A stretch of DNA of 64,000 nucleotides from Alphaproteobacteria bacterium (GTDB lineage: Bacteria; Pseudomonadota; Alphaproteobacteria; Rhodobacterales; Rhodobacteraceae): contig JAUIBL010000005.1 in NCBI GenBank assembly GCA_030428355.1, positions 1 to 64,000 of the forward strand. Direction: 5' to 3'. This document shows, in pieces, positions 1 to 9,008 of the stretch. The notes beneath the pieces were generated by a model that saw nothing but the letters and a program-made list of their open reading frames with translations, did no database searches and was not told the origin of the DNA. How positions within the stretch are numbered: position 1 is the first letter of the stretch; each line of letters begins with the position of its first letter. A program made the translations under genes and the position numbers.

Positions 1-13
1 CGAAACGCATCAT
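1..13 (-). CDS. Possible first codons of a leftward gene cut by the window edge
   Basis: Two consecutive ATG codons can be read leftward from positions 13 and 10. They are preceded on the minus strand by AAAAGG at a normal ribosome-binding distance. Only four codons lie inside the window, so no product can be named. The roughly 100 bases to the right would then be a divergent promoter region shared with the uracil-DNA glycosylase gene. Confidence 0.2.
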
Positions 14-113
14 CTGGCCTTTTCGGAGTGGTCGGCTGCTTATAGAAACTGCACTGTCTCGCGGCAAGACCGTGTTCCCTTTTGCGCGACAGAATGCCGG
101 GATAGAGTGTCTT

Positions 114-902
114 ATGGATTCGCAAATGGACTGGCATGCGGCGCGCGCTGCCCTTGAATGGCAGCTTGAGATGGGTGTGACCGAGGCGATCTCGGAAACG
201 CCCATCAACCGTTTCGAGCAGGTGGCCCCACCGCCGAAAGCGGGTGTCGGTCCCGGTGTCGCTGCGCCAACCGTTCCCGTGCAGGCCGCGCCAGAGATCG
301 ATCCTGTCGCCGAAGCCGAAGCAGCCGCCCGCGCTGCACCCGACCTTTCGGCGTTGCAGGCCGCGATGGCGGCCTACCCGCATTGCGAACTTCAGAAAGG
401 CGCACGCAACCTTTTGTTCTGCGATGGTGTGGCGGGCGCACGCGTGATGATCGTGGGCGAAGCGCCGGGGCGCGACGAGGACCGGATCGGCAAACCCTTT
501 GTGGGCCGCGCCGGGCAATTGCTGGACAAGATGCTGGCGGCCATCAATCTGGGTCGCGACCGTGAAGGGGATCAGGCGGTCTATATCACGAATGTCCTGC
601 CGTGGCGTCCACTGCAGAACCGTGATCCGAAACCCGATGAAATCGCGATGATGCTGCCGTTCCTCAAGCGGCATATCGCCCTTGCCAAACCCGAAGTGCT
701 GGTGGTGATGGGCAATATCTCGTGCCAGGCGCTGCTTGGCAAACGCGGTATCACCCGCCTGCGCGGCCAGTGGGCCGAGGCCGATGGGCTGCCCGTGATC
801 CCGATGTTCCACCCCGCCTACCTGTTGCGCAACCCCTCCGCCAAGCGCGAGGCCTGGGCCGATCTTCTCGACCTGCAAGCGCGTCTGACCAAGAAAGCCT
901 GA
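114..902 (+). CDS. Family-4-like uracil-DNA glycosylase without the usual Fe-S ligands
   Basis: Removes uracil from DNA as the first step of base excision repair. The 262-aa protein has the active-site motif GEAPGRDED (115-123), followed by GKPFVGRAGQLLD, and the C-terminal HPAYLL motif (233-238), as in type 4/5 enzymes. The first ~85 residues are a low-complexity Ala/Pro-rich extension. Family-4 enzymes normally bind a 4Fe-4S cluster through four cysteines. Here only three cysteines exist (91, 103, 204), and the usual ligand positions hold Tyr88, Trp164 and Met180, so a cluster is unlikely. The ATG at 114 is preferred to an upstream GTG at 72, because typical homologues begin near MDWHAAR. 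moaB starts 4 bases after the stop. Confidence 0.88.
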   Translation: MDSQMDWHAARAALEWQLEMGVTEAISETPINRFEQVAPPPKAGVGPGVAAPTVPVQAAPEIDPVAEAEAAARAAPDLSALQAAMAAYPHCELQKGARNLLFCDGVAGARVMIVGEAPGRDEDRIGKPFVGRAGQLLDKMLAAINLGRDREGDQAVYITNVLPWRPLQNRDPKPDEIAMMLPFLKRHIALAKPEVLVVMGNISCQALLGKRGITRLRGQWAEADGLPVIPMFHPAYLLRNPSAKREAWADLLDLQARLTKKA

Positions 903-905
903 TCC

Positions 906-1448
906 ATGAGCCGTATCGACGAAAGCAAAGACTTCCTGCCCATCCGCATCGCCGTGTTGACGGTCAGTGATACGCGCTCCATGGCCGAAGACCGGTCGGG
1001 CGACACTCTGGTGGGGCGTATCGAAGGTGCGGGGCATATCGTGGCGGATCGCAAGATTGTTCAGGACGAGCGCGACCAGATCGCAGCGCAACTGCGCGCA
1101 TGGTGCGATCAGCCCGACATCGACGTAGTGATCTCCACAGGTGGCACAGGATTGACCGGGCGTGATGTGACGGTCGAGGCGCATCGCGATGTCTACCAGA
1201 AAGAGATCGACGCCTTTGGCACCGTCTTCACCATGGTGTCGTTCCAGAAGATCGGCACCAGCGCGATTCAAAGCCGCGCCACAGGCGGTGTGCGCAATGG
1301 AACATACCTCTTTGCGCTGCCCGGCAGCCCCGGTGCCTGCAAGGATGCCTGGGACGAAATCCTGAGCCTGCAACTCGATTACCGGCACCGGCCTTGTAAC
1401 TTTGTCGAGATTTTACCGCGATTGGACGAGCATCTGCGACGGAAATAG
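906..1448 (+). CDS. moaB: Molybdenum cofactor biosynthesis protein MoaB
   Basis: A MoaB/MogA-type molybdopterin adenylyltransferase-fold protein of 180 aa, acting in the cytoplasm in molybdenum cofactor synthesis. The sequence shows the family motif GGTGLTGRD (79-87) and the later ALPGSPGA loop (137-144), both part of the molybdopterin-binding site. The length fits MoaB (170-180 aa). The ATG lies 4 bases after the uracil-DNA glycosylase stop, so the two genes are probably cotranscribed although their functions are unrelated. No other molybdenum cofactor genes are in the window, so whether it acts as MoaB or as MogA cannot be decided here. Confidence 0.93.
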   Translation: MSRIDESKDFLPIRIAVLTVSDTRSMAEDRSGDTLVGRIEGAGHIVADRKIVQDERDQIAAQLRAWCDQPDIDVVISTGGTGLTGRDVTVEAHRDVYQKEIDAFGTVFTMVSFQKIGTSAIQSRATGGVRNGTYLFALPGSPGACKDAWDEILSLQLDYRHRPCNFVEILPRLDEHLRRK

Positions 1449-1540
1449 CGTCAATCTTCGTGTAACGAAGTGTTGTGTTATTGGAAAACATTCAGTTCTG
1501 GCTATCTGTTAGGCAGACTGGCCCTTGAGGATTGTCGCCG

Positions 1541-2998
1541 ATGCGATTTCTACGCCGTAGCCTGACCGGGCTTTTTCTGCTGTCTCTGACGCTTGGACTC
1601 TTGGCCTATGCCGGGGTGCAGGTGCGCGATGCGGTGCAGGACCGAATGGCGCAGGAACCGCGCAGTTTCCCGCAGCGCGAACGGGTGTTCGCGGTCAACG
1701 TCGTGCCCGCCCAGTTCGACACGGTGACGCCGCTCCTCACCGCCTTCGGCCAGATCGAAAGCGTCCGCACGCTGGAACTGCGTTCGGCGGCGGGGGGGCG
1801 TGTGATCGACATCGCGCCGGAGTTTGTCGAAGGCGGCAACGTCACCGAGGGTCAGGTTCTCGTGCGGATCGACCCAACCGATGCCGAGGCGGTTCTGCAA
1901 CGCGTGCAAAGCGATATTCTCGATGCCGAGGCCGAGCAGCGCGAGGCGGAACGCGCGCTTGTGCTGGCTCAGGATGAACTTGTTGCCGCCGAAGAGCAGG
2001 CGACCCTGCGTGAACGCGCGTTCCAGCGCCAGCGCGATCTGGAAGAACGGGGTGTCGGCACCGCCGCAGCAGTCGAGGTGGCGGAACTGGCCGCAGCGCA
2101 GGCGCGGCAGGCGGTTCTCTCGCGCAGGCAGGCAGTGGCACAGGCCGAGGCGCGCATTGATCAGGCCACCACGCGCCTGTCCCGCGCCGTGATCGCCGAG
2201 GCCGAAGCCCAGCGGCGGCTGGATGACACTGTCATCACCGCCGATTTCTCCGGTACGCTTGCCGATGTCTCGGTGGTGCAGGGGCGGTTGGTGTCGTCCA
2301 ACGAACAACTGGCCCGCCTGATCGACACGGATGCGCTTGAAGTGGCGTTCCGGGTGTCGACACAGCAATTCGCACGCCTGCTGGATGAGAACGGTCAGCT
2401 TTCCAAATCCGATGTCACCGTCGTTCTGGATGTCTTCGGCACCAATCTGACAGCCTCCGGCACGATCAGCCGCGCCGGGGCCGCGGTTGGCGATGGCCAG
2501 ACCGGGCGGCTGTTGTTCGCAACGCTGGACAACGCGCCGGGCTTCCGCCCCGGTGATTTCGTCACCGTGCAGATCGAAGAGCCGCCGCTTGACAACGTCG
2601 CGCGCCTTCCGGCATCGGCCCTGAACGCGGCGAACGAAGTGCTTGTGATCGCCGAGGAAGACCGGCTTGACGTCGTTCAAGTCAATCTGCTGCGCCGTCA
2701 GGGCGACGATGTTCTGGTCCGGGCACGTGACCTGCAAGGGCGCGAGGTTGTGGCGGAACGCACGCCTCTCTTGGGTGCAGGCATCAAGGTGCGCCCGCTG
2801 CGCGATGCCGGACAGGCCGTACCCGAAGCGCCCGAAATGGTCGAACTCACCGAGGAACGCCGCGCCCGACTTGTGGCCTTTGTGCAGTCCAACACCCGCA
2901 TGCCCGAAGAGGCCCGCCAGCGCGTGCTGCAACAGCTTTCGCAGGGCACCGTGCCCGCGCAGGTCGTTGAACGCATCGAATCCCGGATGGGGGGCTAA
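1541..2998 (+). CDS. RND efflux periplasmic adaptor (membrane fusion protein)
   Basis: An HlyD/AcrA-type adaptor of about 485 aa that links an inner-membrane RND pump to the outer membrane. It has one N-terminal membrane anchor (about residues 5-25) and a biotinyl-lipoyl-like segment around GGRVIDIAPEFVEGG. A long Ala/Glu/Arg/Gln-rich coiled-coil hairpin follows (about 110-220), then beta-barrel and membrane-proximal domains. The ATG at 1541 is preceded by GAGG at 1527-1530; a TTG nine bases upstream is less likely. The pump gene begins 3 bases after the stop, so the two form an operon. No outer-membrane TolC-type gene is adjacent. The substrate is unknown. Confidence 0.92.
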   Translation: MRFLRRSLTGLFLLSLTLGLLAYAGVQVRDAVQDRMAQEPRSFPQRERVFAVNVVPAQFDTVTPLLTAFGQIESVRTLELRSAAGGRVIDIAPEFVEGGNVTEGQVLVRIDPTDAEAVLQRVQSDILDAEAEQREAERALVLAQDELVAAEEQATLRERAFQRQRDLEERGVGTAAAVEVAELAAAQARQAVLSRRQAVAQAEARIDQATTRLSRAVIAEAEAQRRLDDTVITADFSGTLADVSVVQGRLVSSNEQLARLIDTDALEVAFRVSTQQFARLLDENGQLSKSDVTVVLDVFGTNLTASGTISRAGAAVGDGQTGRLLFATLDNAPGFRPGDFVTVQIEEPPLDNVARLPASALNAANEVLVIAEEDRLDVVQVNLLRRQGDDVLVRARDLQGREVVAERTPLLGAGIKVRPLRDAGQAVPEAPEMVELTEERRARLVAFVQSNTRMPEEARQRVLQQLSQGTVPAQVVERIESRMGG

Positions 2999-3001
2999 GC
3001 C

Positions 3002-6000
3002 ATGGTGCGCACTCTGTCGGGCAAGGCCGGGGGCATCCTCAGCTATTTCGTGCGTCACCGGACCGTGGCGAACCTTTTGCTGATTCTGCTGCTCGCGGCA
3101 GGTGCGTTCTCGATCCCCAACATGCGGGCGCAGTTCTTTCCCGACGTGGTTGTCGATGATGTCGACGTGACCGTCGTCTGGGATGGCGCCGGGGCCGAAG
3201 ACGTGGACCGGGGCATCGTGCAGGTGCTGGAGCCTGCCGTTCTGTCCGTCGAAGGCGTCGAAAGCTCCGAAGCCACATCGCGCGAAGGGCGCGCCAGCAT
3301 CCGGCTGGAATTCGAACCCGGCTGGGACATGTCCCGCGCCGCCGATGATGTGCAAAAAGCGGTGGATGCGGTCTCGACCCTGCCCGCCGATGCGGAAGAC
3401 CCGGTGGTTCAGCGCGGCACATGGCGCGATCGGGTGACCGACATCGTCATCACAGGCCCTGTCGGTGTGGATCAACTCGCGCGGTTTTCCGATGAACTCA
3501 GCGCCCGGCTGTTCGCCGAAGGGGTCACGCGCACCACAATCCGGGGGCTTTCGGCCCCCCGTACCGTGATCGAGGTGCCCTCGGCCAACCTCATCGCCTT
3601 CGACATCTCGATGCGCGAGATCGCGGATGCCATCGCGCAAGAGGTCGACGCCGATCCTGCCGGTGACATCGGCAACGCCAACACCCGTGTCCGCACAGGT
3701 GTCGAAAAGCGCAGCGCAGACCAGATTGCAGACATCGTTCTGCGGTCGAACCCTGACGGATCGAACCTGACTGTGGGCGATGTCGGCACGATCATCATCG
3801 AAGGGATCGACCGCGAACGCAGTTATTTCGTCGGTGAAAACCCCGCCATTTCCATCCGCGTCGACCGCAGCGATCAGGGCGATGCCATCGCGATCCAGCG
3901 CACGGTCGAAGAGGTGGCCGCCGAATTCGAAGCCTCGCTTCCCGATGGCGTGACCGTCGATCTGATCCGCACACGGGCCGAGGCGATCACGGGGCGTCTG
4001 GACATCCTGCTCGACAACGGCCTGACGGGCCTTTTGCTGGTGGTGATGCTGCTGTTCCTGTTCCTCAATGCGCGCACGGCGTTCTGGGTCGCGGCGGGGA
4101 TACCGGCGGCGATGATGGCGGCGATTGCGCTGATGTATGCCGCCGGGATCACGATCAACATGATCTCGCTCTTTGCGCTCATTATCACGCTGGGGATCGT
4201 CGTGGATGATGCCATTGTGGTGGGCGAACACGCCGACCACCTTGCCCGCACCGGCCTTCTCCCGGTCGAGGCGGCCGAACGCGCGGCGCATCGCATGGCG
4301 CTGCCGGTCTTTGCCGCAACCCTGACCACGATCATCGCGTTCTTCGGCCTTGTGGCTATCGGGGGCCGGTTCGGGGATCTGATCGCCGACATTCCCTTCA
4401 CCGTGATCGCGGTTCTGGCGGCATCGCTTGTGGAGTGCTTCCTGATCCTGCCCAACCACATGGCCCACGCCATCGCCCATAGCGCCAAGGAACATTGGTA
4501 CGATGTGCCGTCCCGCGTGGTGAACCGGGGCTTCCGCTGGATGCGCGAAACGCTGTTCCGCCCGTTCATGGCGCTGGTCATCAAGGCGCGCTACGCGGTT
4601 CTGGCGGGGGCTGTTGTTCTGCTGGCGTCACAGGCCGCGCTGTTCATCCGGGGCGATGTGCAATGGCGCTTCTTCAATTCGCCCGAGCAAAGCTCGGTCA
4701 CCGGCAACTTCGCCATGGCCCCCGGTGCCACCCGCGAAGACACGTTCGAGATGATGCGCATCTTCCAGCAATCGGTCGAGGACGTTGCCAAAAGCTTTGA
4801 GGAACGCCACGGCGTCAACCCCATCGACTACGTGATCGCCGAGGTGGGCGGCAATGCCGGGCGCGGGATCGCCGGGTCCGACACCAAGGATGCCGATCAA
4901 CTGGGCGGGATCTCCATCGAACTGATCGACCCCGATCTGCGTCCGTTCTCGAGCGGCGCGTTTGTCAGCGAATTGCAGGACAGTGTCCCCCGCCATCCGA
5001 TGGTCGAAACGATCAGCTTCCGAAGCTGGGGCAGCGGCCCCGAAAGCGATGCGCTGGATGTGCAATTCTACGGTGCCACCGCAGAAACGCTGAAAGCCGC
5101 GTCCGAAGACCTGAAGACTGCGCTGCTGCAATATCCCGAGGTGTCGGCGGTCGAGGACAATCTGGCCTACGACAAGGAAGAGCTGATCCTTGAACTGACG
5201 CCACAAGGGCAGGCGCTGGGCTTTACCATCGACGGTTTGGGCAGCGTGTTGCGCGCACGTCTGGGCGGGATCGAAGCCGCCACCTACCCAGATGGCCCCC
5301 GCAGCGCCGAGATCCGCGTTGAACTGCCCACAGGCGAATTGACGGCGGATTTCCTTGAACGCACCCAGATGCGCACACCAGACGGCGCTTATGTACAGCT
5401 TGCTGACATCGTCAGCGTTGAACGTCGCACCGGCTTTTCCACCGTGCGCCGCGAGAACGGCATCCGCCTGATCTCCGTGACCGGCGACATCTCCGAAGAC
5501 GACCCCGCCCGCGCCAACGAAATCATGCTGGCGCTGGAAACCGAGATTCTGCCCACCATCGCAAGCGAACGTCAGGTGGAATACCGCCTGTCCGGCCTCA
5601 GCGAACAGGAGGGCGAGTTCCTGAACGACGCCCGCACCGGCCTGATCCTGTCTCTGCTCGCGATCTACCTTGTCCTGTCCTGGGTGTTCGCAAGCTGGAC
5701 ACGGCCCCTTGTTGTGATGTCGGTGATCCCCTTCGGACTGGTCGGCACGATCTACGGCCACGCGGTCTGGGATGTGCCGCTCAGCATGTTCACGGTTGTG
5801 GGGCTCTTGGGCATGACCGGGATCATCATCAACGACTCGATCGTTCTGGTGACCACCATCGACGAAAAGGCGCAGGACCGGGGGCTGTTCCCGTCGATCA
5901 TCGACGGCGCGGCTGACCGTCTGCGTCCGGTGTTCCTGACAACGGCGACCACGGTACTGGGCCTTGTGCCGCTGCTTTACGAACAATCCAGCCAGGCGCA

Positions 6001-6409
6001 ATTCCTGAAACCGACGGTGATCACGCTGGTCTATGGCCTTGGCTTCGGCATGTTCCTTGTGCTGCTGATCGTGCCCTCGCTGATGGCGATCCAAAGCGAT
6101 CTGGGCCGCCTGACCCAGACCGCGCGGCGTGGCTTGCGGTTCCGTCAGGGCGGCATCCGTTTGGCTCTGGGTGCGGCATCGCTTGCAATCCTGGCATGGC
6201 TGGCCGCGACCATGGGGTCTTTCGCCGTGACCGGAGGCTTGCCGGATATGCTCGGCCGCATTCTGGCAGGGTCTCCGCTTGGTGGTCAGGCGACCCTGAC
6301 CAGCAGCCTTGGTCTCTTTATCGGGGGAACGGCGCTGATCTGCCTCGCGGTTTACCTGCTGTCGGCTCTTGCGCTCGGTGTGGCCCGCAGGCGGAACCGG
6401 CCTGCATGA
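3002..6409 (+). CDS. RND-family efflux transporter, inner-membrane pump subunit
   Basis: A proton-driven export pump of the AcrB/MexB superfamily, 1135 aa. It shows the expected duplicated architecture: a first membrane helix near residue 20, a large periplasmic domain, a helix bundle at about 335-555, a second periplasmic domain and a second bundle at about 870-1020. The proton-relay aspartates are visible in GIVVDDAIVVGE. The second-bundle equivalent reads TGIIINDSIVL. The C-terminus continues about 90 residues past the usual end and adds two or three hydrophobic stretches (about 1045-1125). The partner adaptor gene is immediately upstream. The substrate cannot be inferred. Confidence 0.93.
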   Translation: MVRTLSGKAGGILSYFVRHRTVANLLLILLLAAGAFSIPNMRAQFFPDVVVDDVDVTVVWDGAGAEDVDRGIVQVLEPAVLSVEGVESSEATSREGRASIRLEFEPGWDMSRAADDVQKAVDAVSTLPADAEDPVVQRGTWRDRVTDIVITGPVGVDQLARFSDELSARLFAEGVTRTTIRGLSAPRTVIEVPSANLIAFDISMREIADAIAQEVDADPAGDIGNANTRVRTGVEKRSADQIADIVLRSNPDGSNLTVGDVGTIIIEGIDRERSYFVGENPAISIRVDRSDQGDAIAIQRTVEEVAAEFEASLPDGVTVDLIRTRAEAITGRLDILLDNGLTGLLLVVMLLFLFLNARTAFWVAAGIPAAMMAAIALMYAAGITINMISLFALIITLGIVVDDAIVVGEHADHLARTGLLPVEAAERAAHRMALPVFAATLTTIIAFFGLVAIGGRFGDLIADIPFTVIAVLAASLVECFLILPNHMAHAIAHSAKEHWYDVPSRVVNRGFRWMRETLFRPFMALVIKARYAVLAGAVVLLASQAALFIRGDVQWRFFNSPEQSSVTGNFAMAPGATREDTFEMMRIFQQSVEDVAKSFEERHGVNPIDYVIAEVGGNAGRGIAGSDTKDADQLGGISIELIDPDLRPFSSGAFVSELQDSVPRHPMVETISFRSWGSGPESDALDVQFYGATAETLKAASEDLKTALLQYPEVSAVEDNLAYDKEELILELTPQGQALGFTIDGLGSVLRARLGGIEAATYPDGPRSAEIRVELPTGELTADFLERTQMRTPDGAYVQLADIVSVERRTGFSTVRRENGIRLISVTGDISEDDPARANEIMLALETEILPTIASERQVEYRLSGLSEQEGEFLNDARTGLILSLLAIYLVLSWVFASWTRPLVVMSVIPFGLVGTIYGHAVWDVPLSMFTVVGLLGMTGIIINDSIVLVTTIDEKAQDRGLFPSIIDGAADRLRPVFLTTATTVLGLVPLLYEQSSQAQFLKPTVITLVYGLGFGMFLVLLIVPSLMAIQSDLGRLTQTARRGLRFRQGGIRLALGAASLAILAWLAATMGSFAVTGGLPDMLGRILAGSPLGGQATLTSSLGLFIGGTALICLAVYLLSALALGVARRRNRPA

Positions 6410-6412
6410 CCC

Positions 6413-7234
6413 TCAGGGCGCACAGCCCTGAATGTCGACCGCTCGCGCTGTGCCGATCACGGTAAAGCGCAGGTCGGACCGATCAAGAGCAAAGCTGCGG
6501 CCTTCGACATGCACAAGGCGCGTGCTGGCGTTCAGAATGCCCGCGTCGCGGCGGCTGTCCGGTTCTGCGACCCAGACATGCGGATTGCCCGCCTCGACAA
6601 CCACATATTCCGTGCCGCCAGCCGGGGGCATATCGATCTGAACATGCAGCACGATGGCACCCTTTTCGCCGGGTTCAAGAGAACAGGTCACGCCGCGCAC
6701 ACCGGCCTCGGCGGCGGTGTAGGGGCGGTCCGTCAGCGCCGCCGCAATCATTGGGTCCGGGCGCGCCACGGCGGGTGGCAGGGTTGCCGTGAATTCCAGA
6801 TGGGCGGGAATGCAGATGTCCTTGCAGATGCCGATCTGCATCTCGCCGGTCAGGTGCATGTCGCGATCCTTGTGCTGCGCCGTCATATGCAACGGGATCA
6901 CCACTTCGGACGTATAGCCGACCGACCGCATGCCCTGTTCGAAGAAGACCACAGGTGTGGGCCAGTTCGCCGAGATCGCCGTGATGTTCCGCGATCCGCT
7001 CCAGTCGAATTGCGGCGGGATGCCGACATCGCCCGGTGCGCGCCAATAGGTCTTCCACCCGGGTTCCAGCACGATATGCAGCGCGGCCATATGTGAGCCG
7101 TCCGGCATCCGCCAGCCGGGTCGCAGCTCGACCAGAGACAGGCCTGTCGTGTCCGAAGCCGCGCCGGCCGTCGGAGACACCCCGCCAAGTGCCAGGGCCA
7201 TCACTGTCATGAGGGTACGGAAAACATGCGTCAT
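6413..7234 (-). CDS. Secreted DsbD-alpha-like (disulfide corrector) protein
   Basis: A 273-aa periplasmic protein with an N-terminal signal peptide (MTHVFRTLMTVMALALGG) followed by a single domain like the N-terminal, thiol-exchange part of DsbD/ScsB. The motif GICKDICIP supplies two cysteines spaced CxxxC, as in the disulfide bond corrector family. The transmembrane and thioredoxin-like domains of full DsbD are absent, so it would need a separate electron donor. The ATG at 7234 is chosen because it starts the signal peptide; reading further upstream would run into the divergent yqgE promoter. It faces the RND pump gene, with 3 bases between the two stops. Confidence 0.82.
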   Translation of the reverse strand: MTHVFRTLMTVMALALGGVSPTAGAASDTTGLSLVELRPGWRMPDGSHMAALHIVLEPGWKTYWRAPGDVGIPPQFDWSGSRNITAISANWPTPVVFFEQGMRSVGYTSEVVIPLHMTAQHKDRDMHLTGEMQIGICKDICIPAHLEFTATLPPAVARPDPMIAAALTDRPYTAAEAGVRGVTCSLEPGEKGAIVLHVQIDMPPAGGTEYVVVEAGNPHVWVAEPDSRRDAGILNASTRLVHVEGRSFALDRSDLRFTVIGTARAVDIQGCAP

Positions 7235-7349
7235 CCCTAAGCAGATGGCGGTTTTCCGCCGCGATGAAAAGTCACAAAGGGGCGATCCGCCGTGTGTGCC
7301 GCGTGTCTGTGCTCTTGCAACCCCATGCAACGCTGTCCATGTTTCTCTC

Positions 7350-7925
7350 GTGAACCAGAAAACACCCATCACAGATCTCACCGGACAGATGCTGATCGCC
7401 ATGCCGGGCATGCCCGACCCGCGGTTCCAGCACAGCCTGATCTATCTTTGTGCACATTCCTCGGACGGGGCGATGGGTCTCATCGTCAACAAACCGTCCG
7501 CCGAGATGACCTTCGAGACCCTGATCGACCAGTTGCCGATCGAAAACACTGGCAATCTCTCGGGTATCCGCGTTCATTTCGGCGGCCCGGTCGAGGTCGG
7601 GCGCGGTTTTGTCCTGCATTCGCCGGATTTCCAGTCCGACATGAAAACCCTGCAGGTGGACGATTCGTTTGCCATGACGGCCACGCTGGACGTTCTGGAG
7701 AGCATTGCGCAGGGCACGGGGCCGGAGAAGCGGCTGATCGTTCTGGGCTATGCAGGCTGGGGTCCGGGGCAGCTTGAACGTGAAATCACCCAGAACGGAT
7801 GGCTGGTGTGCGATGCCGACACGGCCCTCGTGTTCGACACAGCCGATCCCGACAAATGGGAGGCGGCACTGGCCCGTCTTGGCATTTCTCCGTTGGCGCT
7901 GTCCTCGGAAGGTGGAACCGCTTGA
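7350..7925 (+). CDS. yqgE: YqgE/AlgH family protein
   Basis: A small cytoplasmic protein of 191 aa in the DUF179 (YqgE/AlgH) family, whose biochemical role is not settled. Recognisable blocks are LIAMPGMPDPRFQHSLIYLC, GAMGLIVNKP, the FGGPVEVGRGFVLH block and the C-terminal GYAGWGPGQLEREI. The start is a GTG at 7350, eight codons before the conserved LTGQMLIAMP block. The frame stays open upstream to 7149 but would overlap the divergent secreted protein. It is separated from its leftward neighbour by a 115-base divergent intergenic region. Confidence 0.9.
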   Translation: MNQKTPITDLTGQMLIAMPGMPDPRFQHSLIYLCAHSSDGAMGLIVNKPSAEMTFETLIDQLPIENTGNLSGIRVHFGGPVEVGRGFVLHSPDFQSDMKTLQVDDSFAMTATLDVLESIAQGTGPEKRLIVLGYAGWGPGQLEREITQNGWLVCDADTALVFDTADPDKWEAALARLGISPLALSSEGGTA

Positions 7926-7961
7926 AATCGGCCCTCAGGGCAGCCCCAAAATCGCAGACCA

Positions 7962-9008
7962 TCAGGACCGGGTCTGAAACACCCAGGCCCCCGCATCATT
8001 CAAGGTGCGGCTGGCGCGCCCGTCGTGCCAAAGATGCTGGCAATGGGCCATCGCCTCGACCAGCGCGAGCCCATACTCGCCCTCGCCAATCGTCCGCTTG
8101 AACAGCGGCGCAAAGCACTCGCCGGCCGATTTCGGCGCATCCAGATGCGCCTCCAGCCGCCGCAACGCGCCGTGATGGTTTTCGATCAGTTGATGCAAGC
8201 GCAACGGCAGACCGGTGAAGGGCAGCTTGTGCCCCCCAAGGACCAGATGGTCGTCCCGCGCGATGGTGGACAGGCGTTCACAGGATTCAAGCCAATCCGC
8301 CACCGGGTCCGCCTCGGGTTCTGTCGCATAGACACCGATATTCGAACTGATCGACGGCAGGATCTGATCGCCCGCAAGGATCAGAGTGTCATCGCGTGAC
8401 CAGAACGTGGCATGTTCCGGCGCGTGACCATTGCCGATGTGAATATCCCAGGTCCGCCCGCCAGCGGTGATCGTGTCGCCCTGCTGAATGCGGGTGTAGC
8501 CCAACGGCAGCGGGGCCACGCAATCGGCAAAGTTGAACGGGCGTTCGATGCGGCGCTTCTCGAGGATCTCGGGCGTCATCCCACAGCGCTGCCAGAAGGT
8601 CAGGGTTTCGGCACTCGGCAGCGGTTGTTCGTCCAGTTGCAGCATCCGCGCCATCAGCCAGGCGGTGCGGGTGGTGACCAGCTCGGCCCCGTATTCAGAT
8701 TTCAGCCAACCGGCCAACCCGACATGATCGGGATGGTGATGCGTGACGATCACCCGCGTGATCGGCTTGCCCCGCAGAGGCCCTTGCATAATCCGCTGCC
8801 AGATCGCCTTGCCGCGTTTCGAGGCAAAACCCGTGTCCACCACGGTCCAGCCGTCACCATCATCCAGCGCATAAACATTGACGTGATCAAGCTTCATCGG
8901 AAGAGGCAGGCGAATCCAGAGAACCCCGTCAGCGACCTCGACGGCGTCGCCCTCATCTGGTGGGGTCTCCCAGGGATAGCGCAGCCCGCCCGTGCTCCGG
9001 TCCTTCAT
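7962..9008 (-). CDS. MBL-fold metallo-hydrolase
   Basis: A 348-aa metallo-beta-lactamase-fold hydrolase. The metal-binding signature HHHPDH is at about residues 90-95, with later ligands in GNGHAPEHATFW, the Asp in LILAGDQILP and the His in LVLGGHKLPF. The C-terminal winged-helix-like portion places it in the large hydrolase branch near LACTB2/glyoxalase II-type proteins rather than among true beta-lactamases. It overlaps the upstream acyl-CoA dehydrogenase gene by four bases (ATGA), so the two are translationally coupled and probably act in one pathway, for example thioester hydrolysis following acyl-CoA oxidation. The substrate is inferred, not shown. Confidence 0.9.
   Translation of the reverse strand: MKDRSTGGLRYPWETPPDEGDAVEVADGVLWIRLPLPMKLDHVNVYALDDGDGWTVVDTGFASKRGKAIWQRIMQGPLRGKPITRVIVTHHHPDHVGLAGWLKSEYGAELVTTRTAWLMARMLQLDEQPLPSAETLTFWQRCGMTPEILEKRRIERPFNFADCVAPLPLGYTRIQQGDTITAGGRTWDIHIGNGHAPEHATFWSRDDTLILAGDQILPSISSNIGVYATEPEADPVADWLESCERLSTIARDDHLVLGGHKLPFTGLPLRLHQLIENHHGALRRLEAHLDAPKSAGECFAPLFKRTIGEGEYGLALVEAMAHCQHLWHDGRASRTLNDAGAWVFQTRS

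Noticed and set aside
1550-4495. Very long leftward open frame opposite the RND adaptor and pump genes
   Set aside because: It lies antisense to two genes with clear domains and shows no motif; a side effect of GC-rich codon usage. The same applies to 8960-10801 (+), 14207-15292 (-) and 52378-54147 (+).
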